From contig JAYESD010000001.1 in assembly GCA_036927565.1 (NCBI GenBank), forward strand, positions 266,239,560-266,303,559: a DNA stretch of 64,000 nucleotides, given 5' to 3'. Both the position numbers and the translations under genes were made by a program. The notes below the pieces were generated by a model, which did no database searches, was not told where the DNA came from, and saw only the letters and a list, made by a program, of their open reading frames with translations. The stretch is from Tuctoria greenei. Its lineage: Eukaryota; Streptophyta; Magnoliopsida; Poales; Poaceae. Below are positions 10,404 to 23,694 of the stretch, one piece after another (position 1 is the first letter of the stretch; every line of letters starts with the position of its first letter).

Positions 10404-12120
10404 CCGCAGCGCCGATCCCCCTCCACTCCGGCCGCTGGCGTTCCACCTCACCCTTCTGCCGCCGGCACTACACCTCACCTCACCTCACCCTCCGGCCACT
10501 CCATACTATATATAATATAAACTAATGCTCAATTCTTGTAATGTTGTTCAGTCATTGCTTGTACATAAACCATGTGTAATATTCTCTTTGCTTGAATGAA
10601 AAAAAAACTCAACCAGAGCATCAATCAATTTCCAGACTTCCAGTCCACTACAATGGGTAATAAGTGTTACAAAATATTTGCACGTGATCTCTTGACAATA
10701 ACCTCCCCCGCGCCCGCTCGCCTCGCGCCTCCCAAGCGCCGCGACTCCACGCTCCCGATCGCCGGCCGACGCGTCCGTCCATACAATTTGTATAAAAAGA
10801 GGATTAGTGAATGAATGAAAACATGGATGCAATCTTAAGCAATTGTCTCTCTCAATTCCCTCTCAGTTTTCAATTATGGTTTCAACACATTATCACCACG
10901 CTCTACCGAGCGATTCAACAGAAAGATCCACGGTAAGATGTCCAACAATAGACTTACCAATTTTTTAGCCTTCTTTTTCTTCATTGAAGACTCTGGCCAT
11001 CTGCGCCACCATGGTGGCCAACGTCACTGTCGGTGCTTTGGCCTTCGTTGCCACCGATGCTTTATCCATGGAAGACGATGCCACGACTTCAACCCTACAA
11101 GATCAAACTGCAACTGTCGTCGTTGCCACCGTGCACGCTGTGGAGGCCGACGATGTGGCTGTTGTCGCCACTGCCGCCGTGGAGACCGCCGTCTCCGTCG
11201 AGCAATGGCTCCCTTGTTGGTACCATCATCAGATCCACACAGACCTCAACGTCACGTTGAGGATCAGTTTCCGACCCCTTACCCCCGCCAACCCTCGGAC
11301 CTCGATGCCCATTAGTCGGGTCATCAAGGCGGACCGAGCACCGTCCTTGGTGGGGAAACCCCAAACCAGGTTGAACTGGTCCAGGGTCCTTCGTCATCAA
11401 GCGAAATGGGGGAGGAGGGAGAAGGAGATGAAACCGCCAACCAAAACATCATAATGGACATCGAATCTGCGAGGCCGGCGACGATACATCGCATGACAAG
11501 GATTCGAGTCGGACCACGAGGTCTTCCCCGAGGACCTTTGGCCGCTCGCACCCCTCCCCCGTCGGCAACACCTGCAACAATAGCATCACATGTTCCGATG
11601 CCGGCAACACTGTAACACAAAAACGAGACACCAAAACTCAGATCCACACCGTCGCTTACGAGACTGAGTGGAAACCGGATACTCCGCCGCTTCGCGCACC
11701 TCGCAGTCCCAATCGGAACAGCCCGAAGGCCTGGATCTTTGGCCTCGGCCGCCGGTTCAAGCCGTTAAATGGTGGGGGTTGAGGGGGAGCGGTGCCAGCA
11801 AAGAAAGAGGAACAAGGAGGAACGACACCGAAGGAGGAAGAAGCTAGAGGAGGAACGGCGGCGGCGGCGGGAGATAGAATAGGTGGAGTTACCGAGGTGG
11901 GATGCGGCTAGGGTTACCCTAACTGCCCCAACCTGGATCCCTCCCCATTTTATTCCACGTCGCGTTGGGCCGCTAAGCTGGGCCGCCGCTCTGGGCCGCT
12001 GTGATGGGGCACCGCGCCGGGCCGCTGTGTTGGACCGCCGCGCTAGGCCACCGGCTGGGCCATCCCGATCTGGGCCGTGCGCGCATGGGCCGACGTCCCT
12101 CCCCTGGGCCATACTCCTCC
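10404..12120 (+). other. Unassigned GC-rich region, possibly decayed retroelement
   Basis: A TATA-like TATAAAAAGAGG at about 10791 is followed by a CT-rich leader, GTTTCAACACATTATCACC at 10879 and an open frame 10984-11454 rich in Ala, Val and Thr. A purine-rich stretch (11770-11880) and a block with many TGGGCCG words (11965-12110) follow. The order leader, short gag-like frame, purine tract would suit a short decayed retroelement, but no conserved domain was recognised and no LTR pair was found. Confidence 0.25.
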
Positions 12121-12809
12121 TTAATTATTGTTTTATTTAATTGCAATTTAAGTTTAGTTTGAATTTAAATTAGTATTTAGTTTAAATTCCCGCAAATTTG
12201 TGTAATCTTGTAAATATTATGTATATATAGTTATGATTATGACAAGTGTTGTATTGCATATATTTTGCAATATTATGAATGAATTGCAATATTTTGGCTA
12301 AAATTGAAATTTTGGCCGAATGAATTCAAAATATTCAATCATTAACACTTTGTCCAAAATTCTTATTATTCAGGCCATTATTTAAAATTTTGGCCCAAAA
12401 GTAATAGAATTTTGTGAACTATATTTTGAATATTTACATATACCATCATTTAAGCTAATTTTAAAATTTTAGCTTATGATGAGACTATATGATTACACAT
12501 AAATAAAAAGAGATTTGATTTATCTTAATTAAGCCATTTATTTATATTTGGTTTAATACAAGTATGAATCATCTCTACATAAAATGATATAATTTATTTT
12601 CATTTGGCCATTTTACAAGTTGGCATTATTGAGAATAAGTTATAGCTTCAATTATTCATTTTGCTATGCCATTTTTCAAAATTTGGCTAGATAAAAATGA
12701 ATAATTGTAATGTGCTTATTCATCATGATTAATGGACTTATTACAACACCACCATGATAATTTTATTATTAAAATCTTTTGTTTCCTATATGTAGGAATC
12801 AATGGCTCG
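12121..12809. other. AT-rich unassigned block
   Basis: Composition switches abruptly from GC-rich to strongly AT-rich at about 12121 and stays so to the edge of the Tekay LTR fragment. There are many TTTGGCC/AAAATTTTGGC words but no coding frame, clear inverted repeat or LTR end. Confidence 0.5.
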
Positions 12810-14215
12810 TGTGACACTCGGTTCCGAAAATGAACCAAGTGAAGGCATATATGTGCCCAGAACGTTCAACACACATACACGAGTGCATCACAAATGATAT
12901 ACAGAAAATTACCACAGAACAAGATTAATTAAGCACTTTTATTACATAATTCATAATATCCTCGAATACAAGCTCTAGTGAATATTAATTACAAGTTTGA
13001 ACTAATGCAGCGGAAATAAACCAATTAAGCAACTAAGCACAATAAGCATAAGGGTATAGTGCAACTCCAATCAATACCACAGACAAAGTTGACGGCAGAC
13101 ACAACCTAGAACTCCGCATTATCATCGTTATACTCCAAATCCTGACCTGCAACTGTTGATGGGGGGATTGCAAGGGTGAGTACATGTCGTACTCAACAAG
13201 TGTGGAAAGTATGACATGTAGCTGATTCAAATGACTATTATAATAAAGGCTAAGTGCTGAAAAGTAAATTAAAACATTTGGAAAGCAATATATTACATGT
13301 AAGTTAAATAATCCCATCATAATCCATGTAGTTATCATCATACCAGTCCATATTTCATCACCATCAACCATAATCCAGATTTCTCATTACAATTAACCAT
13401 ATCCATTGCCATAATCTATAATACCATCCCATAACCAGTACCAACCATATTATGCACCATAACCATAATCATCCCAATACCAAGTTTTCCCTCTAATCAT
13501 GGAAGCTGTCCAGATGCTCATAACCGGGAGCACGACTATCATGATAGTTTCAATACTCTGCAGAGTTTGTACCACTTTACCCACATGTTTGTGATTTCAT
13601 CACCCGTCGGCGACTAAATGAAACCTCCATTATGCTAAAACACTACCATAGGTGTATGGCCAAGATATCACAAAATAACCTTCAGAAAGGGATTACTAGT
13701 ATGTACAGACCACTGAGGTTTCACCGGTGGTGATGCCTCCAACTGAGCACATCTTTAACCAAGGGCCCCCTCTTGTGCCATTCGAATCCCAGGGAGTCCC
13801 GCTAACCATATACAAACCCAATCCGACTCCCCTTCTCCAGTGCGCCAAATGATCCGAGCAATACTAGCAATACCCTAATTAATCAGCTACGCCGCACCCA
13901 TACTTGGCCTCGTGGTGGCACTGTTGTCCTGGCTTATTCTCGCATTAACCGATCCTTAGATCTAAAGCAAGCAACCACCATATCATCCAACCCATCCTCA
14001 TACCATGCTTGCTTAGATCACCCATTACCATATCATATTGACCAGTTCATATTAATCATAATGTCAATAATGCATAATTGAATGGTATAGCTGTTTTGCC
14101 ATCCCAATTAATTAAGCGAAGCAAAAAGGTAAAAAGTCCTTCCCGACTCTCTACCATGAATTCCAGGTAACAAGGGTGGTTAAACAAAGCTAGTAAACTT
14201 GATATCATAGGATTT
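12810..14215 (-). mobile_element. Truncated LTR of a Tekay-type gypsy element
   Basis: It starts TGTGACACTCGGTTCCG and follows the LTR at 16336-19135 closely for about 1.4 kb, including the ACACATACACGAGTGC block and ACTGAGGTTTCACCGGTG near 13711. It is broken at 14215, where a Tat LTR begins, and the missing distal half is not found on the far side. It is more diverged than the other Tekay copies, so it is older. Confidence 0.8.
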
Positions 14216-15064
14216 TGTCGAAGTGTAGCAACGACACTTCCCCCGGTACTACTAAAGTGTATCCCGCGGAGGTTCTTGTTTCAGTTGGGGCACGCAGAGA
14301 TCAGGATCAAGATGGTGACACCAAATATTTACGTGGTTTGGGCCGTCTGAGCGTAATACCCTACTCCACATGGTGTGTGTTGTTGTATTTAGTATCACGA
14401 GAATGCATAGTGTTTGGCTCAGCTTGGATCTCCCTTTGTATCGTGCGGCTTAGTCCTTTTATAGTCCAATGTCTGACTGTTATATTATTTGCCTGGCCCG
14501 ACATGTGGCCCTGGCGTATTTAATAGCCTAATACACTGTCTATGAGCATTAAGCATGGTTAATAGTGTGATAACGTGTCTTAATGGTTTTGTTACCTCTA
14601 TTAACAGTGCTCTAATCGTGTGTCATTAATACAACATTAATGACACGTAATCAAGTCTTGTAACTGCTGCTTAAACCGTCCCTTGAATGTCCATGCTGGA
14701 GGAGATCCACCAATGTATTTGTTGGTGATGAAGGCCCGAAGGCTCCACACATGGCAACTTTGGAGCTTCCCTTTGCGGGGAGGTAGCTCCGGAACCGCTA
14801 TACACGTGCCGGCACCGGAGCTCCCCTCTGCTGGGGGGTTAGGTCCGAGTTTATTGTACACGTGTTAACAACAGAACTTCCCTATGTTGGGAGTTTATTT
14901 CCGGACTTACATTGCACGTGTCAACCCCGGAGCTTCCCATATGAAGAGTGCGGGTCCGGTGTAGTGTGACATGTGGGGCCTAAGAAGACCTTCAACTTTG
15001 ACAGGTAGAACTCTTTTGCACTTCTTGCGGTATCGTGGGATACCTGGTATGCAGGGTACCGACA
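14216..15064 (-). mobile_element. LTR of a Tat-type gypsy fragment
   Basis: On the plus strand it begins TGTCGAAGTG and ends TACCGACA, so on the minus strand it reads TGTCGGTA to ACTTCGACA, a proper TG...CA LTR of 849 bases. It is followed at 15065 by GTGGCCCCCGAGCCC, whose complement is the polypurine tract of a 3' LTR. It shares GCGTAATACCCTACTCCAC with the LTR at 42478-43337. It is inserted into the Tekay LTR fragment on its left. Confidence 0.85.
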
Positions 15065-15602
15065 GTGGCCCCCGAGCCCACCTCTGGGAGAAACCTTTTG
15101 GGTTGAGTTATTCTACCAGAGGTGGGTCCATCCTCGATTCCCGTGCTCTGACTTCAAAAGTCTTATGATGTGCTGTTGGGGCGATGGCCCAGGATTAAAC
15201 CATCGCCACGTGGCTTGTTATGAATGCGGCAGATGAGATCTTTGAGTGCGGATCTCACGCAATTGAAGGTCGCCAGTTTCCAATACAAAAATCGTATCGG
15301 TTCCGAGCGCCTTGTCAGGGCGCCGCCTTTGGGTTTCCCGCCGCCCATCATGACAACGGTTCACCTGGGGTAATAACCTCGATCTCTTCGTCGGGGTGGC
15401 CCTGGGCCCATTCGTCATGGATGAGGTAGATTTTTGAAATGTGACCATGCTCTCGTTGCAGTTTCCATCCAAGCATCACAGAGGCTTACTTAAGAAGGAA
15501 AGTATGCGTGGTTTGAGGACTCTTTACGCTTTCAATCAAACATGCACTCAGAACCTTCCAAACTTTGCCTAGCTTTCCCTTCCTTCGCTCCACTTTGTCG
15601 CA
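15065..15602 (-). other. 3' internal region of the Tat fragment, with PPT
   Basis: The polypurine tract abuts the LTR at 15065. The remaining sequence corresponds, inverted, to 42064-42477 of the larger Tat element (shared words around TTCGTCATGGATG, CGATACGGTT and the strings near the LTR). It is probably the promoter and 5' leader of the antisense gene that starts at 15603. Confidence 0.6.
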
Positions 15603-16148
15603 ATGGAGTTGGGTCTTCCCAGGAGACGCCTCAAGAGCAAGGATGATCTAATGAAGGTCCGAACCTAGATAGGGTGGTCCAGTGACTCCTTCAGCCACCT
15701 GATCCGCGCCGGCAAGCTCTCGTTCAAGAAGGAGAGTAATGGCGACATGGTGTACTTTTCAGCATACGCCATGGTGGGATTGATCCCACCTTTTTCAAGC
15801 TTTCTCTTGATGCTGCTGGACTTCTACGGTCTTCAGCTATATCATCTTGGCCCCCATTCTCTTCTGCTAGTGGCAACCTTCATCCACTTCTGCGAGATGT
15901 GGGTGGGTGTTCCCCCCTGCATCGAGCTGTTCTTTACCTTCTTCACGATCCACACCAACAACAAGGGGACTGCGCTTCTTGGCTTCTACTATTTCGTGAA
16001 GTGCAAGAATTGCCCCTTCAAGTACTTGAAGTCATTCCCTTTCGACAAATGGGATGACTGGAAGAAAGACTGGGTCATCATTGCGGTGGAGGAGCATGAG
16101 AGGTTGGAGCTGCTCCAAGGACTCCCCAACGTTGATACCGACGCCTAG
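15603..16148 (+). pseudogene. Start of the Tat antisense gene (Transposase_28-like), broken
   Basis: The frame opens with MELGLPRRRLKSKDDLMKVR and matches the protein on the minus strand from 41940 downward. Recognisable segments are NGDMVYFSAYAMVGLIPPF, LLMLLDFYGLQLYHLGPHSL, FIHFCEMWVGVPPCIELF and KWDDWKKDWVIIAVE. This pattern belongs to the plant family Pfam calls 'putative gypsy type transposon' (Transposase_28), carried in antisense by Tat retrotransposons. A TAG sits at 15666, codon 22, and the frame ends at 16148. The element is cut at 16335 where a Tekay LTR begins, so the downstream exon is missing. Confidence 0.7.
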
Positions 16149-18508
16149 AGTGTAGTTTCTGAGCTGTCGGATGCCTTTAAACCTGTTATGACAAGGATCC
16201 GAGAATGCGTGGAGGGCAGAGTGACCCCCCAGATTGTCTTCTGCAATTTCCTGGTCAACAAATGCGCTCGCTAAGGAAGTGGGAGAAGCTCGCATGGGCT
16301 CTCAACAGCGTGATGGATGATGACCAGATTGAAACTGTGACGCCCGGTTCCGAAAAATGAACCAAGCTAACACATATGTGTGCCCAGGATGTTCATCACA
16401 CATACACGAGTGCATTCACAAAAGAGTATACAGAAAATTACCACAGCACAAGATTAATTACCAAATTTTATTACACAAAACATATTATCCTCAAATACAA
16501 CCTCTAATGAATATTTATGACAAGTTCAACTAATGCAGCGGAAATAAACCAATTAAGCGACTAAGCAAACTAAGCATAAGGGATAGCGCAGCTCCAATAA
16601 CACCACAGGCAAAGTTGACGGTAGACACGGCCTAGAACTTCGCATTCTCACTGTTAAACTCCCAATCCTGACCTGCAACTGTTGGGGGGGATTGCAAGAG
16701 TGAGTACATGTCGTACTCAGCAAGTGTGGAAAGTATGACATGTGGTTGATTCAAATGACGAATGTAATAAAGGCTAAATGCTGAAAAGTACATTAAAACA
16801 TTTGAAAAGCAATATATTATATGTATGTGAAATAAACCCATCATAATCATAAGTAATATCATAATACCAGTATAAAATTCACCATCCTCATCAATAATTC
16901 CAGATTTCACCATTTGCCAATACCCATATTCAATACGAGAAATTAATCCATAACCATAATACCAACCATAACCATCCCAAATACCATCCCAATACCGAGT
17001 TCCCTCTAATCATGGAATTTGTCCAGGTGCTCACAACCGGGAGCACGGCTATCATGATAGTTTTATTAGATTCTGCAGGATTTGTACCACTTTACCCACG
17101 TGTTTGTGATTTCATCACCCTTCGATGACTAGAACCTCTATTATACCGTCTCACACTTCCGTCGGTGTGTGGTCAAGAGATCACAAAATAGCCTTTACAA
17201 AGGGATTACTAGCCTATTTAGACCCCACTGAGGTTTCACCGGTGGTGATGTCTCCTACAGAGCACATCTTCAACCAAGGGCCCCCTCTTGAGCCATTCGG
17301 ATTTCAGGGTAGTCCCACCAATCATCAACAAACCCAATCCAACTACCCCTTCCTCGAGCATCCTTAATGGTCCAAATAGCACTGGCAAAGCCTTAATTAA
17401 TCATCTATGCTGCACCCATACTTAGCCTCGTGGTGGCACTGTAGTCCTGGCTTATTCTCGCATGAACCGGTCCTTAGATCTAAAGCAAGCAAACCACCAT
17501 ACGTCCAACCCATTCACATACCAGGCTTGCTTAGATCGCCCATTACCATATCATATTAACCAGTTCACATTAACCAAATATCATTAATGCATAATTAAAT
17601 GTGTAGTGTTGTTTTCCCATTTCAATTAATTAAGCGAAGCAAAAAGGTAAAAAGCCCTTCCCGACTCTCTACCATATATTCCAGGTGACAAGGGTGGTCA
17701 AACAAAGCTAGTAAACTTCCTATCATAGGATTCCCATCAAATTGACACAACGTGTAGTTTTGCAAACAAAACATTTATTTTAAAATAGGATCAATATGCT
17801 TCAAGGACATTTGCCTTGCTCTTGCGGTTGATTAGGATCAAAGCCTTCAAACTCTTGGTGCTGTATATCCTCCGCGGCACTCTCTAGCGCAAATCCGTCT
17901 AATCCACACAATAAACATACAAGACAAGAAACACAATCAAAGAGTGCACAAATATTACTCAATATGACATGACATGCATGATTAATTCAAATGCAAGGTA
18001 GAACTTGTCAATAGATTGCTTTTAATGATCACTAACTAGTTCTAATAGATTTTAACAAGTTTATACAGGTTTGGATGTGATTAAATCAAAATTTAGAATC
18101 AATTCAACACAATTTAGCCAGACCGAACTAGTCTGCTAGGGACCGGACAAGTCCGCACTTTGCAAGATCAGTAGATTAGGGTTTTCTAGATCGACGTAAA
18201 TTTGGAGATTAGAGGTCAAATTCACGTAAGGAAAAGATAATAGAAGGTATACCAGGTGTTTTGGACTCCAATGAATCAAGAAACTATGTGGTAATACTTG
18301 GATCTTGGTGATCTAGGGTTGGTGATGAACTTGGAGATGAATTGGTGATGAGGAACAAAAGCTTGGTGGAGATCTCGATCCTCCTTCGTTTCCTCCTCCT
18401 CTTCTTGATTGGGATCTTCTCCTCCCTCCTTGGTGGTGTCTCTCCACGAACTAGGGTTTGGGTGAAGTGGAAAAGTGGCAAATAGATGTCAAGCCAAGGG
18501 GTGGGGTT

Positions 18509-18518
18509 GTTTATATAG
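18509..18518 (-). promoter_or_regulatory. TATA box of the Tekay LTR
   Basis: CTATATAAAC on the minus strand, about 615 bases from the LTR start, is conserved in the solo LTR (55077-55087). It is the likely core promoter for the element; the palindromic array lies 170-500 bases upstream of it. Confidence 0.6.
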
Positions 18519-18684
18519 AGGTGGAGGCTAGGGTTAGATGGATTTTGAGTTTGGGATGAGTAGAGGCTGGTTTAGAGTCCCTCATGGGCTCTAAAAGAGT
18601 TAGGCACGACGTCCCTAGGACCACTTAACGTGAAACCCAAGAAACAAGTTGTAAAACAAAAGATCAACTCGGAGTCGCGAAATA

Positions 18685-19008
18685 TCGGACAAGTCCGGAA
18701 AGGACCGGACTAGTCCGAAGTTGTCCAGAGAGAAAATCGGACAAGTCTGGCCAAAAATCGAACAAGTCTGACTTTAGTCAGAGAGGAAAACGGACAAGTC
18801 CGCTGGAACACCGGACTAGTCCGAAAAAGTCCAGGGACTTAGCAATTTTTCAAGGATTCTTGGAATATCGGACTAGTCCGCACAAAATCGGACAAGTCCA
18901 AAAGTTTCCAGAGGCAAAATCGGACTAGTCCGCAGCAAAAACGGACAAGTCTATTTTTAGTCAGAGAGAAATTGGACTAGTCCTTAGTAAAATCGGGCTA
19001 GTCCGCAC
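18685..19008. repeat. Array of CGGACWAGTCCG palindromes in the Tekay LTR
   Basis: About twelve copies, spaced 16-55 bases, alternate between CGGACAAGTCCG and the perfect palindrome CGGACTAGTCCG, some with one or two changes. Two more lie at about 18123-18158. The spacers are unrelated, so this is a dispersed site array, not a simple tandem repeat. Confidence 0.85.
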
Positions 19009-19041
19009 TTTCCTGCATTTTAAGTGCGGTTTTGTTCCAAA

Positions 19042-20856
19042 TCAAATTTTAAACTCGTTCCTCTTTATGTGGGTTAATGTTAAACATCTATATGAATGTA
19101 TGTAGGGTATGATGCATGAAAATGAGGGTGTTACAAACCTAACCCCCTTAAAATGAATCTCGCCCTCGAGCTTCGACGCGGAAGAGAAGAGATAGGGAAA
19201 TTCCTTCTTGAGATCATCCTCCAATTCCCACGTCGCTTCTTTTTCTGTGTGGTGCTTCCATTGAACTTTACACCATATAATAACCTTGTTCCTTGTGACC
19301 CTCTCCTTAGTTTCCAAGATTTTGACCGGTTGTTCGGTATAAGTCAAATCTTTCTCTAGTTCCAATTCTTCCATTGGCACTTGTTCTTCCGGTACTCTTA
19401 AACAGTTCTTGAGCTGGGAAACATGAAAGACATCATGGACATCCAAAAGATGAGCTGACATCTCCAACTTATACGCTACTTCTCCTCTTTTGTCCAAAAT
19501 CTTGAATGGTCCAATATAACGAGGTGCGAGCTTGCCCCTTACTTTAAACCTCTTATGACCTCTCATTGGTGACACCTTGAGGTAAACAAAATCTCCTATT
19601 TCAAAGGCTAATTTCCTTCTCCTATTGTCCGCATAGCATTTTTGTCTTGATTGGGCAGCCCTCAAGTTTTCACAAATTATTTGGACTTGCTTTTCGGATT
19701 CTTGCAACACATCCGGACCAAATACTTGAGTTTCTGCTACCTCATTCCAGAATAAAGGTGTCCTACACTTCCTCTCATAAAGCGCTTCATACGGTGGCAT
19801 TTTCAAACTTGCTTGGTAACTATTGTTGTATGAAAATTCTGCGTATGGCAAGCTTTTGTCCCAACTTTTCCCATGCTTTAAAGCACAAGCTCTTAACATG
19901 TCCTTCAAAATTTGATTGGTCCTCTCGGTTTGTCCATCCGTCTGTGGGTGATATGCTGAACTAAAATTCAGCCTCGTTCCCAAAGTTTCATGCAATTTTT
20001 GCCAAAATCTGGAGGTAAATTGAGAACCTCTATCCGAGACTATCTTCTTCGGTACTCTGTATCGACACACAATATGCTCCATGTATATTTCGGCCAATTG
20101 TCCAGCTGTATATTTGGTCTTCACAGGGACAAAATGAGCTGACTTAGTTAAACGATCCACAATTACCCAAATTGAGTCATACCCGGACTGAGTACGTGGT
20201 AACCAAACTATGAAGTCCATACCGATTTCTTCCCACTTCCATTCCGGAATCTTTAATGGTTGCAATAACCCAGCTGGCCTTTGATGTTCTGCCTTGACTC
20301 GTTGACACACATCACACAATGCAACATATTCAGCTATGTCCTTTTTCATGCTATCCCACCAATAGCTAGTCTTCAAGTCTTTGTACATCTTCGTACAACC
20401 GGGGTGAATTGAGTAAGGTGAGTCATGTGCCTCTTTTAATATCGTCTCCCGAATATGTTTCTCATTAGGCACAACGATTCTCTTTCCAAGCCATAATGTA
20501 CCACGTTCGTCTTCATCAAATCTGAATTGTCTCCCTTCTTCGGTCATGTCCTTGATTTCCTTGATCTCTTCATCTACGGTTTGTGCCTCTCGAATTTCTT
20601 GCTCCAAGGTTGGGTTTAACTCCATCATCTCCATCTTATTTACAAATCTGAGGTTCAACCTTTCAAACTCCTTACATAACTCGTATGGTAACTCTCGAAC
20701 TGTAAGTTGATGACTTGCTCCCTTTCTACTCAAAGCATCGACCACTACATTGGCTTTTCCCGGATGATAGTTGATCCCCAAATCATAATCTTTGATGAGC
20801 TCCAACCATCTCTGTTGTCTCAAGTTCAGATCCGTTTGTGTGAAAATATACTTCAA
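19042..20856 (-). pseudogene. Tekay pol, 3' half: RNase H end, integrase, chromodomain
   Basis: This frame (604 residues) continues pol after the TAG at about 20907. It has the end of RNase H, an HHCC zinc region (HPGCTK to CDVCQR, about 140-185), and the integrase core with all three acidic residues: MDFIVW, SDRGSQFTS and DGQTERTNQ. It ends with a chromodomain at about 505-555 (YTEQPVKILETKE, VQWKHHTEKEATWELEDD), which in chromoviruses directs integration to marked chromatin and defines the Tekay/Del lineage. The last 30 residues read into the LTR, so the stop lies within the LTR. The segment itself is intact; the protein is separated from RT only by one stop. Confidence 0.9.
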
Positions 20857-20904
20857 ACTCTTATGATCTGTATAAATTTTACACCTATGTCCAAGAATAT
20901 AGTG

Positions 20905-22240
20905 TCTCTAAATCTTCAATGCATGTACCACGACTGCGCGTTCCAAGTCATGCGTTGGATAATTCTGCTCATGTTTCTTCAGTTGTCTCGATGCATAGGC
21001 GACCACTTGACCTTCTTGCATCAATACACATTCAAGTCCTTGTCTTGATGCATCACAATAAATATCAAAACTCTTGCTCACATCCGGCAGTACCAAAACT
21101 GGAGCTGTTGTTAACCTCTTTTTCAACTCCTTGAAACTATTTTGACAAGCTTGAGTCCATTGGAAAGCCTTTCCCTTCATTAGCAACTCCGTCATAGGAT
21201 TGGCTATCTTGGAAAAGTCCTTGATGAATCTACGGTAATATCCAGCCATCCCAAGAAAACTCCTTATTTCCTTGACATTTTGCGGTGGTTCCCATTTCAA
21301 CACGTCTCTCACTTTTCCGGGGTCAGCCGATACTCCTCCTCCTGAGATTATATGACCCAAAAACGACACCTCTCTCAACCAAAACTGACACTTGTTGAAC
21401 TTGGCATATAATTGATGCTCCCTCAATTTCTGCAATGTGAGCCTCAAGTGTTCCTCATGTTCCTTCTCATCCTTCGAGTAGATCATAATGTCATCAACAA
21501 ACACCACGACGAACTTATCCAAGTACTCCATGAAGACCTTATTCATGAGGTATATAAAGTAGGCAGGCACATTTGTCAATCCAAAAAACATCACGGTGTA
21601 CTCATAAGACCCATACCGTGTCCTAAAAGCTGTCTTGGGTATGTCCGATGGTCTAATCTTCATTTGAAAATATCCCGACCTCAAATCAATCTTAGAGAAG
21701 ACACAAGCACCCTTCATCTGATCAAACAAGTCTTCTATGCGTGGCAAGGTGTACTTGTTCTTGATTGTTACCTCGTTGAGAGCTCGGTAATCTACGCACA
21801 TCCTTTGGGTTCCATCCTTCTTGTCCACAAACAGCACGGGCGCTCCCCAAGGCGAAGAGCTTGGGCGAATAAAACCTTTCTCTAGTTGCTCTTGAATTTG
21901 TTTCTTGAGCTCCGCTAATTTCATAGGAGGCATCCTATATGGCCTCTTAGCTATAGGTGCAGTTCCAGGTATTAAATCAATAACAAACTCAATGTCCCGA
22001 TCAGGTGGCATACCTGGCAACTCGTCCGGAAAAACATCCAAAAATTCTCTCACCACCGGAATCTCCTCAATTGTAGCACCGTCCATATGATTCAACTTCA
22101 ATTGCTTCGGTGCGGTTTGAGATGCTTCAAATTCTACGGTGATACCTTCCTCATTGGTCAACTTCACCATCTTTGTGGCACACTCAATAACTCCATTGTG
22201 CGTCCTCAACCAGTCCATGCCAAGTATAATGTCCAATCCT
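20905..22240 (-). pseudogene. Tekay pol, 5' half: reverse transcriptase and RNase H start
   Basis: The frame 22236-20908 (442 residues) opens in the protease-RT linker with LDIILGMDWL. RT follows with KRPYRMPP, the catalytic VFVDDIMIYS (about 245), and FLGHIISGGG. RNase H begins FDIYCDASRQGLE. It ends in TAG at about 20907 within KI*RHY, where the family has Trp, so one base change separates it from the integrase half. Confidence 0.9.
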
Positions 22241-23694
22241 TGAGAATCTAAAACAATGAGGTTGGCGGAGAAGTCTACCCCCTTATTCTAAGGCTTACTT
22301 TTGGACATACTATATTTGTCCTCATCTCTCCTCCAGCAGACTTAACCAATAGAGTAAACTTCATATGAGAGATAGACAAACTATACTTGGCAACATATTT
22401 CGATGCAATGAATGAATACGATGCTCCAGAATCAAATAACATAGTCGCGGGGTTGGAGTTCGCGAGAAACATACCAATGACAACGTCATCCGCTTGTTGA
22501 GCATCCTCCGTAGAGACATGGTTCACATTGGCACGAGCAAAATTCTGCTGTCCATGGTTCCCTTGTGGCTGTCCTCCATTGGGTCTTGGGTTTTGCCTTG
22601 GCGCATTGCTTCCTTGACCAAAGCCTGACTTAGGAAATTGATGCGCAAAGTGTCCAGCTTCTCCACAAGTATAACACTTCTTAACTCCACCAGAATTATT
22701 GGGACGAATTGGTTTTGAACACTTGCAACAGGAAAATTAGCACGAGGCACATAAGGCATTGGAGGCCTATGTGCTTGCATAATAGGGCGCTGCTGCACAA
22801 ACTGAGTTGGGCGCGGTGCAAATCCAGAGCGTTGAGTAGGAATAGAAGAGCTGTAATATGGTACATTAGGTGGTGCAAGGCGAGGGCGCACATTACTTCC
22901 TTGTTGCTGTCCTTGATATGGCGCCTTTCTCTTATTGTCTTGCTCCATCTCACGAATTTTGTTCTCAACCATGATTGCTTTGTCCACAAGCTTCTAAAAA
23001 TTTGCATAGTCATAATTGAGCAATTGCACTTGAATTTCATTGTTGAGGACTCTCATGAACAAATATTGCTTCCGACTGTCCCGACTCACATCCTCAGGCG
23101 CATACCTTGAGAGTTGAGTGAACTTGTTGAGATATTCACTCACGCTTGATCTTCCTTGTCTCAAGTTCTCAAATTCTTGCCTTTTTAAAATCATAACTCC
23201 CTCGGGCACATAATGAGAACGAAAACTTTCCTTGAATTCCACCCAAGTAATCCTCTCTTGATTCTCGTGAGCGTTGCAATAAGCATCCCACCAATCCGCA
23301 GCTGCTCCAACGAGTTGATGAGAAGCAAATAGCACCTTCTCCCGATCATTGGATTGGACAATAGCTAACTTCTTCTCCATGGACTTGAGCCAATCATCCG
23401 CATCCATAGGGTCAACAGCTTGAGCAAAGGTTGGTGGCCTAGTCCTCATAAACTCTCTCAACCGGTTATGAGGGGGTGGGGGTGGCGGTGGAGGCATGTG
23501 GGGCTGATTGTTGATATTGACAGCCTGCAGCTGCCCCATAGTTTGTATCATGGTCTGCATGAGCTGGTTTGCATAGCCAATAGCTGCTCAATGTTGATAG
23601 CTCCCTGAGTAGATCCTTGTCCAATGTTGTTCTGAGGCACTCCATTGTTCTCCTCCTCATCATTGCCATCCCTCTGGTTGCGAGTGCTCACCAT
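22241..23694 (-). pseudogene. Tekay gag and protease, frameshifted
   Basis: The probable start is the ATG at 23694 (MVSTRNQRDGNDEEE). The frame shifts near 23585, continues through the capsid region (LREFMRTRPPTFAQA, ADDWLKSMEKKL), meets TAG at about 22993, and shifts again near 22700. A zinc knuckle CYTCGEAGHFAHQF has Phe where the fourth ligand Cys should be. The protease motif MLFDSGASYSF is intact. A one-base change in a G run near 22280 breaks the link to RT. Gag would form the capsid and bind the RNA; here it could not be made from one frame. Confidence 0.85.

Larger units (their letters stand above)
16336..19135 (-). repeat. 3' LTR of the Tekay element (2.8 kb)
   Basis: On the minus strand it runs from TGTAACACCCTCATTTTC to CCGGGCGTCACA. 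It contains an array of CGGACWAGTCCG palindromes (18680-19010) and a TATA box. The PPT AAGGGGGTTAGGTT lies directly outside it at about 19136-19149. Confidence 0.9.

Noticed and set aside
10984..11454. A host gene in the Ala/Val/Thr-rich open frame
   Set aside because: Low complexity, no domain, no splice structure and strong open frames on the opposite strand as well.
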